A stretch of DNA of 64,000 bases from positions 1 to 64,000 of the forward strand of contig DJHS01000153.1 in the NCBI GenBank assembly GCA_002433235.1. The letters are read 5' to 3'. A program made the translations under genes and the position numbers. How positions within the stretch are numbered: the stretch's first letter is position 1; every line of letters starts with the position of its first letter. The DNA is from UBA6614 sp002433235. GTDB lineage: Bacteria > Verrucomicrobiota > Verrucomicrobiia > Limisphaerales > UBA1100. A model generated the notes under the pieces. That model did not search any database and had not been told where the DNA came from. It worked only from the letters and a program-made list of their open reading frames with translations. This document shows positions 14,990 to 24,570 of this stretch, one piece after another.

Positions 14990-17383
14990 ATGCGCCTGAC
15001 CTCATCCCTCCTGCTGACTCTGCTTGCTGCCGGGTTTCTGGCCGCCGTCTGGGCGCCCGCCAGCCACGCCGCCGAAACAGACCCGCCTTTCAGCGGAACA
15101 TTGACTGTCAATGAACCGGATGGCCGCACCCGCACGGCGACCTACACCAAGGGCCTCCTTATCTCCGCAACCGAACTACTGGAGAATGGCACGATCCAGA
15201 TCGAGCGCACATTCAAGAACGGCCGAGAGATAAAACGTGTTGGTACCCGCAACGGCAATCCGTGGTTTGAGATTGAATTTGCCCAACCGCCCGCCACCCC
15301 AGAGACAGCTGTCGCACCGCCAGTCATCCCGGCGCAACCCCGACCACCCGAGACCGTTGTTGATCCACCCGAGCCGCCCACGCCCACCAAGCCCACTTTG
15401 CCTCCTCCCCTAACCACCGACACTGCGCCCACGGCGCCGGCCGCCACGACTCCCGACAATACAACACAGCCGGAAACCGCCCAGCCCGGGCCGGAAACAC
15501 CCCCCGCCCCGGCCACCAGCCTACCCGAAGACAACGCAACAACTTCCGCTCCCGGCACATCCCCCCAGACCGCCGAGGCAAATAATACCGCTCCGCAGGA
15601 CAACACTGAGCCCAAGACACCCCTCGCCCCAGCAACTCCTGAGACCGCAACTGACCCCGAAAACAACAAAACCTCTGAGCCCGTCGAACCAGCGCCAGCC
15701 TCCCCGGAAGAACCGAAAGCCCAAGCAAAAACTGACGACGGCGAACACGCCGATGACCATCACCGCCACGGCGTCCAAGGCAAAAAGCTGAGCGCGTTGT
15801 GGATCATCCCCTTCGCCGGCATGCTGCTTTCCATCGCCATCTTCCCCCTTGTGGCCCCTCATTTTTGGCATGGCAATTACGGCAAAGTGGCCGCTGGCTG
15901 GATCGTCGTGTTTTGCATTCCGTTCCTGGCCACCTATAAGGGCGATGCTTTATACGAAATTTTGCACATCGTCCTACTCGACTACGTACCGTTCATCATC
16001 CTGCTCACCGCGCTCTTCACCGCAGCCGGCGGAATTTGTCTCAAGGGCTCCCTGCGCGGTTCCCCGGCGGTCAATACACTCATCCTTTTCATCGGCACTG
16101 TTCTGGCAAGCTGGATGGGCACCACCGGCGCAGCCATGCTCCTCATTCGCCCCATCCTTCGCGCCAACGCCTGGCGCAAGCATCAGGTTCATGTGGTGGT
16201 CTTCTTCATTTTCCTCGTCGCCAACATCGGCGGCTCCCTCACCCCCTTGGGCGATCCACCGCTATTTCTTGGGTTTTTAAAAGGCGTCGATTTCTTCTGG
16301 ACCATGAAACTCCTGCCCGTCATGGCCCCTCTCGCCGTTGTGCTGCTGGTTGTCTTTTTTATCTTTGACTCCATCAAGTTCAAGGACGAGGGGCCACCGC
16401 CCGATGATGGCGAGAAACAACCCCTCAAGCTCGAGGGCACATTTAATTTTGTCATGATCGCCTGCATCATTGGCGCGATCCTTTTCTCCAAGTCCCTCGC
16501 CGACGGCACGTTCAAGGATCCTGAAGTGGGCAAAAAATTGGCGCCTCAAATCGAGCAGGCCGAGGCGAAGATGAAAATGGCCAAGGATGATTTGAAATCC
16601 TACACGGAAGCAAACCCCGAGGGTCCTTTCGACGAATCCAACACGGAATACTTCGACCTCCGCAAAGGGCACCTGCACGCCGTGGCAGACGTCAATGCCC
16701 TCCGCGCCAAAAAAACCCACGACGAGACCAAAGGCCTGCACATTTACGGGGTGATCGTCCCCTACTCCAACCTTGTCCGTGACGGACTCATGCTCGTCAT
16801 CGCGCTGATTAGCCTGTGGTACACCCCCATGTACCGCACCGAGAAGGATGATCACGGCCACGAAGTGCCCGCGCCCGGCGAGGAGGAAACCAACATCCGC
16901 GCCGCCAACGGTTTCACCTGGGAACCCATTCTCGAGGTGGCCAAACTGTTCATCGCTATCTTCATCTGCATGATTCCCGCTCTGAAAATCCTGCAGGCCG
17001 GGGTGGACGGTGAACTGAAGAGTGTGGTGCTGGCCGTGCAATCCGAGACCAATGATCCCATCAACATGATGTACTTCTGGCTCACCGGCGTGCTGTCCAG
17101 TTTTCTGGACAACGCGCCAACCTACGTCGTGTTCTTCAACACTGCCGGCGGTGATCCCACCACCCTGATGGGGCCCATGGCCCAGACCCTTCTAGCCATC
17201 AGTTGCGGCGCCGTGTTCATGGGCGCCAACACCTACATCGGCAACGCCCCCAACTTCATGGTCAAGGCCATCGCCGAGGAAAACGGCGTCAAGATGCCCA
17301 GTTTCTTCGGCTACATGGCATGGAGCGTGGCTATTCTGATACCGCCGTTTATTCTGGTAACACTGGTCTACTTCCGAAGCTGA
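14990..17383 (+). CDS. NhaD-type sodium:proton antiporter with N-terminal secreted extension
   Basis: This protein has about 797 residues. It starts with a signal-like segment (MRLTSSLLLTLLAAGFLAAV...SHA), then a short beta domain (FSGTLTVNEPDGRTRTATYT), a Pro/Thr/Glu-rich linker of about 150 residues, and a His/Asp cluster (DDGEHADDHHRHG). A multi-helix transporter domain of the ion-transporter/NhaD superfamily follows: SWMGTTGAAMLLIRPILRAN, NIGGSLTPLGDPPLFLGFLK, SSFLDNAPTYVVFFNTAGGD and MGANTYIGNAPNFMVKAIAE. A charged loop of about 100 residues is inserted between transmembrane helices (APQIEQAEAKMKMAKDD). It should exchange Na+ (or Li+) for H+ across the inner membrane. The start is the ATG at 14990, the one that gives a signal peptide. 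The extension is discussed as a finding. Confidence 0.88.
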   Translation: MRLTSSLLLTLLAAGFLAAVWAPASHAAETDPPFSGTLTVNEPDGRTRTATYTKGLLISATELLENGTIQIERTFKNGREIKRVGTRNGNPWFEIEFAQPPATPETAVAPPVIPAQPRPPETVVDPPEPPTPTKPTLPPPLTTDTAPTAPAATTPDNTTQPETAQPGPETPPAPATSLPEDNATTSAPGTSPQTAEANNTAPQDNTEPKTPLAPATPETATDPENNKTSEPVEPAPASPEEPKAQAKTDDGEHADDHHRHGVQGKKLSALWIIPFAGMLLSIAIFPLVAPHFWHGNYGKVAAGWIVVFCIPFLATYKGDALYEILHIVLLDYVPFIILLTALFTAAGGICLKGSLRGSPAVNTLILFIGTVLASWMGTTGAAMLLIRPILRANAWRKHQVHVVVFFIFLVANIGGSLTPLGDPPLFLGFLKGVDFFWTMKLLPVMAPLAVVLLVVFFIFDSIKFKDEGPPPDDGEKQPLKLEGTFNFVMIACIIGAILFSKSLADGTFKDPEVGKKLAPQIEQAEAKMKMAKDDLKSYTEANPEGPFDESNTEYFDLRKGHLHAVADVNALRAKKTHDETKGLHIYGVIVPYSNLVRDGLMLVIALISLWYTPMYRTEKDDHGHEVPAPGEEETNIRAANGFTWEPILEVAKLFIAIFICMIPALKILQAGVDGELKSVVLAVQSETNDPINMMYFWLTGVLSSFLDNAPTYVVFFNTAGGDPTTLMGPMAQTLLAISCGAVFMGANTYIGNAPNFMVKAIAEENGVKMPSFFGYMAWSVAILIPPFILVTLVYFRS

Positions 17384-17438
17384 TTAGAAAGGACCGGCTC
17401 GACCCCCAGCCTCGTTTGTGGCAGAAAGCCGCCCGCGC

Positions 17439-18740
17439 ATGCGGTTGCTTTACAACATCCTGTTCCCCCTCTTCTTCCTGTTTAGCGCGCCCTTTTATTT
17501 TTGGAAACTCCACCGCAGAGGCAATTGGCGGCAAGGCTTTGGCCAGCGGTTTGGCCGACACGATGACACGTTGAAACAAGCCCTTACCGGCCAGCGCGTC
17601 CTTTGGCTGCATGCCGTCAGTGTCGGGGAAGCCCTGCTTTGTGCGCGGCTGGTTGAAGTATTGCGGAACGAATTCAAGGACTGGGCGCTGGTCGTCTCCA
17701 CCACCACAACCACCGGGATGGGGGAACTGGAAAAACAACTGCCGCCGGAAATTCACCGGATCTATTTCCCAATCGATCTAGCTCCCTGCGTCGCCGCCAC
17801 CTTCAACACCATTCAGCCCGATGCCATCATTCTGGTTGAAGCGGAGATTTGGCCGAATTTCCTTTGGCGCGCCCGCCGCAACAACATCCCGGTGATCCTC
17901 GCCAACGCCCGTCTGTCCGACCGCTCGCAGCAGGGCTACCGCCGGTTTGGTTTCCTTTTTCGAGAACTCTTCGCCGCCCTTGCTGCGGTTGGGGCACAGA
18001 ATGAAAATGATGCCCGTAGGCTCAGTGAAATTGGTTGCCACAGCGATGTGATCGAAATCACCGGCAGCATGAAATTTGACGGCGCAGCCGCTTCCAAAGA
18101 AAGCACCGTTGACGTGCCCAAGTTGCTCCGCAAACTCTGCACCAAAGACAACCCGCCTGTGTTGGTTGGCGGCAGCACTCACGAGGGCGAGGAACGTCTG
18201 CTCGCTGAAATGTTTCCGCGATTAAAGAAGATCTGCCCCGGCCTGTTGCTGGTGCTTGTGCCACGGCACTTTGAACGCGCGCGCGCCGTGGGCGAACAAC
18301 TCCAAATGCTGGGCCAAGCCTACTGTCTCCGCAGTGAACTGAACAAGCCCACCGAAGCGGATTGCCTGGTGGTCGACAGCACGGGCGAACTGATGTCCTT
18401 CTATGAGACAGCAACCGTGGTCTTTGTGGGCAAAAGCATTACCGCGCGTGGCGGGCAAAACCCGATCGAACCGGCCGCTCTGGGACGACCTATGGTGTTC
18501 GGCCCTCATATGCAGAACTTCCGGGCCGTGGCCCACGACTTCCTCGATGCCTCGGCCGCAGTTCAGATACAGAATGCCTCTGAATTGGAACCCGCCATTG
18601 CCGACCTCCTGAAGAATTCCGAAAAAAGAACCGCTCTGGGCGAAAACGCCCAAGCGGTCGTAGCCGCCAATCAAGGGGCCACCGGCCGCACTGCCGACAT
18701 GGCAGCGCGTGTGCTGAAATCTCTCGACGAACCAGCCTAG
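17439..18740 (+). CDS. waaA: 3-deoxy-D-manno-octulosonic acid (Kdo) transferase
   Basis: WaaA/KdtA adds Kdo from CMP-Kdo to lipid IVA at the inner face of the inner membrane, so this organism makes LPS. The 433-residue protein has the N-terminal membrane anchor (MRLLYNILFPLFFLFSAPFY), WLHAVSVGEAL, VVSTTTTTGMGELEKQLP, the PDAIILVEAEIWPNFLWRAR motif, and the C-terminal GT-B half with LVGGSTHEGEE and GGQNPIEPAALGRPMVFGPH. A GTG at 17418 would add seven residues. Its stop codon overlaps that of the convergent gene at 18737-19054 by 4 bp. Confidence 0.95.
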   Translation: MRLLYNILFPLFFLFSAPFYFWKLHRRGNWRQGFGQRFGRHDDTLKQALTGQRVLWLHAVSVGEALLCARLVEVLRNEFKDWALVVSTTTTTGMGELEKQLPPEIHRIYFPIDLAPCVAATFNTIQPDAIILVEAEIWPNFLWRARRNNIPVILANARLSDRSQQGYRRFGFLFRELFAALAAVGAQNENDARRLSEIGCHSDVIEITGSMKFDGAAASKESTVDVPKLLRKLCTKDNPPVLVGGSTHEGEERLLAEMFPRLKKICPGLLLVLVPRHFERARAVGEQLQMLGQAYCLRSELNKPTEADCLVVDSTGELMSFYETATVVFVGKSITARGGQNPIEPAALGRPMVFGPHMQNFRAVAHDFLDASAAVQIQNASELEPAIADLLKNSEKRTALGENAQAVVAANQGATGRTADMAARVLKSLDEPA

Positions 18741-19054
18741 ACAGTCGCAACCGCCTTGGCACGCGCGCGCATCATCTTCTTGATGCCATCGCGCTGGCCA
18801 TCCTGCAGCATTCGCCACATTTGGATGACCTCCTCGTGCGTCACGTTCTTGCGGATCATCCGCTTCGCGTCTTCACCGTTGTAAAACTCGACGAATCCGT
18901 TTTCGTAAACGTCCAGTTTCCACCCCTCATCATCATGCAGTTGGATGTTGAGGTATTCCGTGCCTGGAGTCTCAAGCTCCTCCAGAATCGACAGAACTTC
19001 ACCCGTGCTCGGGTCCGTATAAACCACGCCTTGCTTGGCGAGATAAGTTGTCAT
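18737..19054 (-). CDS. conserved-looking hypothetical protein, 105 aa
   Basis: This is a small acidic/basic cytoplasmic protein (MTTYLAKQGVVYTDPSTGEV, then KLDVYENGFVEFYNGEDAKR and HEEVIQMWRMLQDGQRDGIK). It has no signal peptide, membrane segment or recognised catalytic motif. A purine-rich GGGGGGTGGAA precedes the ATG at 19054. The 136-bp leader also holds TTGACC at about 17 bp from TTTAGT, and a short hairpin (GCAGG...CCTGC). It may be transcribed by itself or be the tail of the pilus/exonuclease operon. Function unknown. Confidence 0.65.
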   Translation of the reverse strand: MTTYLAKQGVVYTDPSTGEVLSILEELETPGTEYLNIQLHDDEGWKLDVYENGFVEFYNGEDAKRMIRKNVTHEEVIQMWRMLQDGQRDGIKKMMRARAKAVATV

Positions 19055-19190
19055 TTCCACCCCCCTTGTTGTTGTTCCCTTGTACCTTTTCGCAGGCGAA
19101 AACCTGCCTCCTTGACCGACTAAAGAAAATAATTGTCCGTGGGTCAAGCTTAAAGACTTTTCATCCTCCTCAAAATTGAAAACGGATGTA

Positions 19191-20075
19191 TTATAAAAGA
19201 TTCGGTTGCCGCGCGGACTCTAGTTCGGTCAAAAACCCGCGGAACCCCCAGCGCGTGTACAGGGCGTGAAGGCGGGCATAATCGCCGTCACTGGGAACCA
19301 GACTGGCAGGTGCCGTGGGAACAGGAAGATCTTCACGCAGCCGAACAAGATCTTGATTGCGTCGCAGGTCATCCGCCAGTTCGCGCAACGGCTCCCGGAA
19401 GCGCTCTGGCGTCACCTCGTCAATCCCCTCCAGCAATGTATCCAGCGTTTCAAATTCTGCAAGCCACTTGGCCGCCGTCTTGGGGCCGACGCCAGGCACA
19501 CCGGGAATATCATCCACCGCATCACCCACGAGGCTGAGCCAGTCAACAATCTGCTCGGGCCGCACTCCGGTCTTGTCGATGACCTGGCCGTCCCTCCAGA
19601 CGGCACCTGTCTTGTCGTTAGGGTTCAGCAGGCCAATTCGATCATTGATGAGCTGAAAAAAATCCTTGTCTGCACTGGCAATGACCACTGCCTGACCGGA
19701 AGCCTCGGCACGCCGGGCGAGGGTGGCGATAATGTCATCCGCCTCCACCCCTTCCTCACAAATGGAAGCAATCCCAGATGCCTCAAGCCATTCCACCATG
19801 CCATCCAGTTGAACCTCCATGGCATCGGGCATTGGGTCACGCTCGGACTTGTAGCCCGGCAATAACTCCGTACGTTCCTCGTCCAGCCCGCCATCCCAAA
19901 CCACAGCAATTTGAGTGGGCTCCACCCGCTCACGATCACGATGGAACGCCTTCAGAAACCCAAAGATCGCATTAGTGGGCGCACCATCCGGCCCCGTCAG
20001 GTTGCGAATGGCGTAGAAAGCGCGATAGGCGGCGGCGTGGCCGTCGATCAGCAGCAGGGTCTCACGGTCGGGCAT
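19191..20075 (-). CDS. stand-alone 5'-3' exonuclease (Pol I N-terminal / FEN family)
   Basis: This 294-residue protein matches the 5'-nuclease domain of DNA polymerase I: LLLIDGHAAAYRAFYAI, GYKSERDPMPDAM, the metal-binding VEADDIIATLARRA and SADKDFFQLI, and the helix-hairpin (H3TH) region GDAVDDIPGVPGVGPKTAAK. It ends without any polymerase domain, like a FEN/ExoIX-type enzyme. Such enzymes remove RNA primers and flaps. The gene starts only 4 bp after the secretin gene stop, so it is probably expressed from the pilus operon although its function looks unrelated. Confidence 0.9.
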   Translation of the reverse strand: MPDRETLLLIDGHAAAYRAFYAIRNLTGPDGAPTNAIFGFLKAFHRDRERVEPTQIAVVWDGGLDEERTELLPGYKSERDPMPDAMEVQLDGMVEWLEASGIASICEEGVEADDIIATLARRAEASGQAVVIASADKDFFQLINDRIGLLNPNDKTGAVWRDGQVIDKTGVRPEQIVDWLSLVGDAVDDIPGVPGVGPKTAAKWLAEFETLDTLLEGIDEVTPERFREPLRELADDLRRNQDLVRLREDLPVPTAPASLVPSDGDYARLHALYTRWGFRGFLTELESARQPNLL

Positions 20076-20079
20076 GGCC

Positions 20080-23000
20080 TCAAGGCTGCAGGCCGAGGTG
20101 ATTGGGAACCTCGCCTTCGGGCTGGCGCATGAAAGGCAGTGTTTCCTCGGTATTCACGGGGTTGCCCGCAGGATCCACGATGGTGCTGGTCACGTAAATG
20201 TTCATGTTCTTCTTCTTTCGCTGCGTGCTCTCGCCGCGGAACAAGCCGCCGATGAAAGGCATGTCGCCGAGGAACGGCAGGCTGTCCTTGTGGGAAATAA
20301 CCGTCTCGGAAATCATACCGCCAATGGAAATGGTGTAGCCATCCCAAACCACGCAGTCAACATTCACGGTGCGAGTGCGAAAGCGCGGCAACGCAATGGG
20401 CTGGGTGACCACGTTGCCGCCGGCAAAGGCGGTGGCCTCAAAGGAGGTATCCTCATAGCCGAGGAACTCTGTGAACGTCGGCTGCACCTGCATTTCAATG
20501 GTGAACATGTCAGAGCCCACATAGGGAACGGCGGCAAATTGCGGACCGAAGTTGCCGGAGGAAATGTTGGGCATCATCGCCCCCGCACCGCCGCCGCCAA
20601 ACTGGCCGGGCGTAAAGGCGGGGGTGACGCCAGTCACAATGTAGCGTTGGTCCTGCACATTCAATTGGGCCGGCCGACCACTGACTGTGATGATCTCGGG
20701 TGAGGAAAGCACATCAACGCCCTCCTTGTCGCTCATAGCATTGAGCACCATGCGGAACTGTGGGTCGGTCAGGATGCCCGTAAGCGTGAGCATGGGGTTG
20801 CCATGCTGTTTGAAATTGGATGTGAGATGATTGTCCGTGGACTTGGGCGGGATCGAGTTGGGTGAAGGCACGAACTGATTACCCTGCAGGATGCCGGGGA
20901 ATGGGAAAAATCCACTCGGATTGTTGGCCGTGGGCTGGCCGATGTAGGTGGGTGCCGTACCGGGCGCGACGATCAACTTCTCGCCACCAATGCCGAGGTT
21001 GCCCAGATACCACTCAAATCCGAGGGCATCGTTGTCGTCATACTCAATCTCGGCAAACTTTGCCTGCATTTTCACGAGCGGCGCGGTGGCGTTGAACACA
21101 TCCAGAATCTGCTCCACCATTTCCAAGTCGCTCAAGGGGCCACGCACGAGCATGATGCCGCGCCGGTCATTGAAGAATACGCGGACGTTCAGGCCATAGG
21201 TTTGTCGAAACAAATTCTCGATGGCCTGCGAGGCGGCTGTATTCGCCAGCAAAGCGTTGCCTCCGCCACCGGGGCCACCGCCAGGCGCACCGCCGCCGGG
21301 CCCGGGTCCACCGGGGCCAGGCGCACCACCGCCAGGGCCGGGGCCGGGCGCAATGCCAAATTGCAGGTCATTCCCTGTCTGCTTGTAATAGGAACCATCG
21401 CCGCTCGCCGCCGGCCGGCCAGTGTTGCCATTGAGTGAGACCTGCTGGGGCAGATTATGGGCCCGGACAGGGGTGAGCTTGACCCCCTCGTTTTTCAACT
21501 CGTCCAGCCGGGTCTTGTGATCCGGCAAGCCAAAGCCACTCATGACTGCGCTGGCGTTGATCTGAAATTTTCGGGTGAACATCTTCTCCTCTTCCGGCCC
21601 GCGATAGGCAAACGTAACCCCAAAACTTGATACCTGATGATGAATGGGAACATTGAAGGATTCACTGATGGCCGCAATCAGTTCGCCGACATTCAGACCA
21701 CGCAGGGGAGTGGTCAGGCCCCGGATTTGGACGTTACGAGGGTCAAAGGTTTCTCCGTCAGCCAGTGATGGCGCTGGCTGGACGGGCTTGGGTTGGGGAG
21801 CCACGGGCGCGACAGGCACCGCCGGCTTGGCACCGGATGGTTGCCCAGCCGAGGCACTTCCCTCTGACGGGACATCCGGCAACAGTGGCAAGCCAAAGGC
21901 GTCCACGCGAGGGCGGGGACCTCCGGCAAGTGGCAGCCCGACGGGACGCTGGGCTTGCCGGGCTTTCTCCGGAATGGTCGTGTTGATACGGAAATTGATA
22001 CCCCTTTTCTCCGGGTCAGCATCGCGCACGGCTTGATCCAAAAGAGTGACCACTTCATCCAAGGTTAGGCCATTGAGGGCCCGTATTTCCGGCACTTGGA
22101 TGGACTGCAGCTTTTGGTGAATGCGCGCCGCGCCAAGGTTTTGCTGCACGCTGGACTGGAACTTGGGCATCAGGCCGCCCATGGGCCCGCCACCGCCTCC
22201 AATGGGCGAGGACTGGATATTCAGGCCCTTGGGTCCGCGGTAGAACGGGTTGGGCACGGGCAGGTTGTGCCGGCGGTCGTCATCAATCCAGATCTCGTTG
22301 ACCTTGTGGACGCGCTCGCGAAACTGCTGCTGGCGGCGTTTGTCGGTGATCTTGATGCGAACGTTGTGGATTTGCTTGAGGTAATGCTCGGCGCGTCCTT
22401 CCAACGGGTCGAGGTAGATGACGCGCTCGAAATATTTGTAGGCGTTGTCGTAATCCTTGGCGTCGAAGAGAATCATCCCGTCGCGCAGCAATCGTTCAAT
22501 CTCCGCCTGGTTGCCCCTGATTTCCGCCAACCGCGTGAGGGCATCGCGCGAGGGGCTGCGCCGCTTGAAGTCCGCCTTCATCCTCTCCACCTGCCGCCCC
22601 AAATCGGCGGCCTGCGCGAGATAAAGCCGCGTTGATTCCGCCTCGGGCATCCACGCGCCCAACTCAGCCAAGGCGATCAAGGCCTCGTCGAATCGGCCAT
22701 TGTCGCGCTGGTCTTGCAAGACCGAGCGGGCCTTCTGCAGCTGAATACGCGTGAGACCCTCCGCCAAGGGCTTGATTTCCGCGGCGGGCATGAAGGGCAT
22801 TACTTCATCATCCTGCATTTTCTTGAATGCGAAGATGTACATGTCCACGGCATCCTTGATGCGCCCCTCTTTTTCAGCGGTCTGCGCGGTCATGATCCAC
22901 GTGTTGAGAAGGTTGCGGTTTTCCTCAATTACTTCCGCTAAAAAGGGTGGGCCAATGGGCTCGGGTTGGGGAGGCTTGTTGGCGGCGGCACGGGCGGCCT

Positions 23001-23226
23001 CCAACCGGCGACGCTCTTCCTGAATGATCCGGGGAATGTCCAGATTGGGCGCGGGCACCGGCGGCGGTGCGGCCGCAGCCTGTAGTCGAAGCCCCCCGGA
23101 AATTGCCACGCAAAAAATAATCAACCGTGAAGCTAAGACACGGCACAAGTGTGTTATCTGTCCTGAATACACAATACCCTCCTTGTATTGCAAAAGCAGC
23201 TTCACTGTAGCGTTACGCAAGGGCAT
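20080..23226 (-). CDS. secretin (GspD/PilQ superfamily), Amuc_1098-like
   Basis: This is a 1048-residue outer-membrane secretin. A hydrophobic signal-like stretch at residues about 32-52 (LIIFCVAISGGLRLQAAAA) is followed by a helical TPR-like region (residues about 60-330), N domains (EIRALNGLTLDEVVTLLDQA; LRGLNVGELIAAISESFNV), a Gly/Pro-rich spacer (residues about 620-655), FRQTYGLNVRVFFNDRRG with MVRGPLSDLEMVEQILDV, and the secretin core ending RTRTVNVDCVVWDGYTISIG and PFLGDMPFIGGLF. In this gene order it corresponds to Akkermansia Amuc_1098. It should form the outer-membrane gate of a type IV-pilus or type II-like machine. The ATG lies 37 bp after the 432-aa gene. Confidence 0.92.
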   Translation of the reverse strand: MPLRNATVKLLLQYKEGIVYSGQITHLCRVLASRLIIFCVAISGGLRLQAAAAPPPVPAPNLDIPRIIQEERRRLEAARAAANKPPQPEPIGPPFLAEVIEENRNLLNTWIMTAQTAEKEGRIKDAVDMYIFAFKKMQDDEVMPFMPAAEIKPLAEGLTRIQLQKARSVLQDQRDNGRFDEALIALAELGAWMPEAESTRLYLAQAADLGRQVERMKADFKRRSPSRDALTRLAEIRGNQAEIERLLRDGMILFDAKDYDNAYKYFERVIYLDPLEGRAEHYLKQIHNVRIKITDKRRQQQFRERVHKVNEIWIDDDRRHNLPVPNPFYRGPKGLNIQSSPIGGGGGPMGGLMPKFQSSVQQNLGAARIHQKLQSIQVPEIRALNGLTLDEVVTLLDQAVRDADPEKRGINFRINTTIPEKARQAQRPVGLPLAGGPRPRVDAFGLPLLPDVPSEGSASAGQPSGAKPAVPVAPVAPQPKPVQPAPSLADGETFDPRNVQIRGLTTPLRGLNVGELIAAISESFNVPIHHQVSSFGVTFAYRGPEEEKMFTRKFQINASAVMSGFGLPDHKTRLDELKNEGVKLTPVRAHNLPQQVSLNGNTGRPAASGDGSYYKQTGNDLQFGIAPGPGPGGGAPGPGGPGPGGGAPGGGPGGGGNALLANTAASQAIENLFRQTYGLNVRVFFNDRRGIMLVRGPLSDLEMVEQILDVFNATAPLVKMQAKFAEIEYDDNDALGFEWYLGNLGIGGEKLIVAPGTAPTYIGQPTANNPSGFFPFPGILQGNQFVPSPNSIPPKSTDNHLTSNFKQHGNPMLTLTGILTDPQFRMVLNAMSDKEGVDVLSSPEIITVSGRPAQLNVQDQRYIVTGVTPAFTPGQFGGGGAGAMMPNISSGNFGPQFAAVPYVGSDMFTIEMQVQPTFTEFLGYEDTSFEATAFAGGNVVTQPIALPRFRTRTVNVDCVVWDGYTISIGGMISETVISHKDSLPFLGDMPFIGGLFRGESTQRKKKNMNIYVTSTIVDPAGNPVNTEETLPFMRQPEGEVPNHLGLQP

Positions 23227-23263
23227 GGCAAGCTTACGGGTTTAAAAGTTATTCACAGCATCA

Positions 23264-24562
23264 CTAGCCACCCCCCATGCCGGGAATGGGCAGACGGTAC
23301 TTCCGCTCGCGCGTGGGATCGGTTTGAGGGGTCAGCAGGGGGTCTTTGCCCAAATGCACATGAGTGGTTGTAACGGCTTCAACAACGTAAACCTGCCCGT
23401 CAATGAACAGCTTCCGACCCGGTCTGCAGGCAGGGATAAGAAACCGGTGGTTGGTGCCACGGCCGTACTCCAAGTCAATAAAATCTCCCCGCGGAATCGT
23501 ATAGCCCAGTTGCGGGGCGAAGTTGACACAGGCCCCTTCCTTCTGGCCCGGCCGTAGGACATAAGCGGGTAACGGAGGTATTTTGCCATCCCCAAAATGA
23601 ATGACCCGGTTTGAGGGATACAGATACAGGCGCAGCTTGAAGGCATGATTGCGGGACCCCCGCTGGCCGGTGACTTCGTAAAAATGCGCCACCATGCGCT
23701 CAGGGTGGCAAAGAGGATCCGTCATGGTTGCGTAGTATGGCGGATCCGAAGCGCCGATCTGGGCGGCCCAGTTTTCCCGTTGGGCCAGGGAAGCCTCGTT
23801 GATGTGTTTCAAAATCGTGTTCTCAAATTTGTCCGGCACCAGATCGTAGGTTCGTTGTAAATAATTCGTGTGCAGCACGTTGGTCACACCGGCACGCATA
23901 ATGTTGGTCACGTTCAACCAGTCCGGGTGCATTGGAACACTGCTTGCCCTAAGGGTTGGCTGTCCTCTCTGGCCAGGTCCCACCACAATCATGTTCGTCG
24001 TGGGCAGGAAGGGATGCAGTTGTGGCGCCTGATAGAGCAAGGCGTTGGTGGTCTGGTAGCGAAAATATTCGTCCGTAACGGTCAGATAATGACCAATAAT
24101 GCTGCCGGATGGGTTGAGCCGCACCTCGGCCCAGATGCGCATGTTAAGCGAGTAGGGACGGCCCGCCACCGACAGGGCCTCAATTCCACGTTTGCGATCC
24201 CCGTCATCCGCGCGAAATATGCCGAGGCTGGAATTGGTCAGCCATTCCTCAGGCGAAAACAGGAAATGGTTGCTGATGCCCTTGAGCAGTTTCAGGCGGG
24301 GCGTCTTGTTGGTATTGGTGGCCGCGTTGATGGATGCGTGCAATTCCCTGACCTCCTCCTCCTGCACCATGGGCCCGCCGGGCTGGATGACTTTTTTCTC
24401 AGTCGGAACCTGCTTGAGTATATCCTCCACATCGGTATTTCGAGCCAACATTTTGGTTACGGCGAAATACCCCAAGGCACCCAAGGCTCCCAGCAGGATG
24501 ATCTTCTCCAGATGATCCAGAACGACCTTGGCCTTGTCCAAGTATGGCTTCAGTTGCTCCAT
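23264..24562 (-). CDS. membrane-anchored pilus-locus protein, Amuc_1099 position
   Basis: This is a 432-residue protein with one N-terminal transmembrane segment (KIILLGALGALGYFAVTKML, residues about 20-40) and a large extracytoplasmic part with no motif I can name (IWAEVRLNPSGSIIGHYLTV; RPGRKLFIDGQVYVVEAVTT; Gly-rich end PIPGMGGG). It lies between the Amuc_1100-like protein and the secretin, 8 bp after the former, so it takes the position of Amuc_1099. A role as a periplasmic link between inner-membrane PilM/N/O-like parts and the secretin is an inference from position, by analogy with PilP. Confidence 0.75.
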   Translation of the reverse strand: MEQLKPYLDKAKVVLDHLEKIILLGALGALGYFAVTKMLARNTDVEDILKQVPTEKKVIQPGGPMVQEEEVRELHASINAATNTNKTPRLKLLKGISNHFLFSPEEWLTNSSLGIFRADDGDRKRGIEALSVAGRPYSLNMRIWAEVRLNPSGSIIGHYLTVTDEYFRYQTTNALLYQAPQLHPFLPTTNMIVVGPGQRGQPTLRASSVPMHPDWLNVTNIMRAGVTNVLHTNYLQRTYDLVPDKFENTILKHINEASLAQRENWAAQIGASDPPYYATMTDPLCHPERMVAHFYEVTGQRGSRNHAFKLRLYLYPSNRVIHFGDGKIPPLPAYVLRPGQKEGACVNFAPQLGYTIPRGDFIDLEYGRGTNHRFLIPACRPGRKLFIDGQVYVVEAVTTTHVHLGKDPLLTPQTDPTRERKYRLPIPGMGGG

Positions 24563-24570
24563 GACTGGGC

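Noticed and set aside
16277..17041. Long open frames antisense to the NhaD gene, and similar long antisense frames over pilM, trpD, tsaC and topB
   Set aside because: High G+C creates long antisense frames; the sense proteins have recognised domains and the antisense ones have none.
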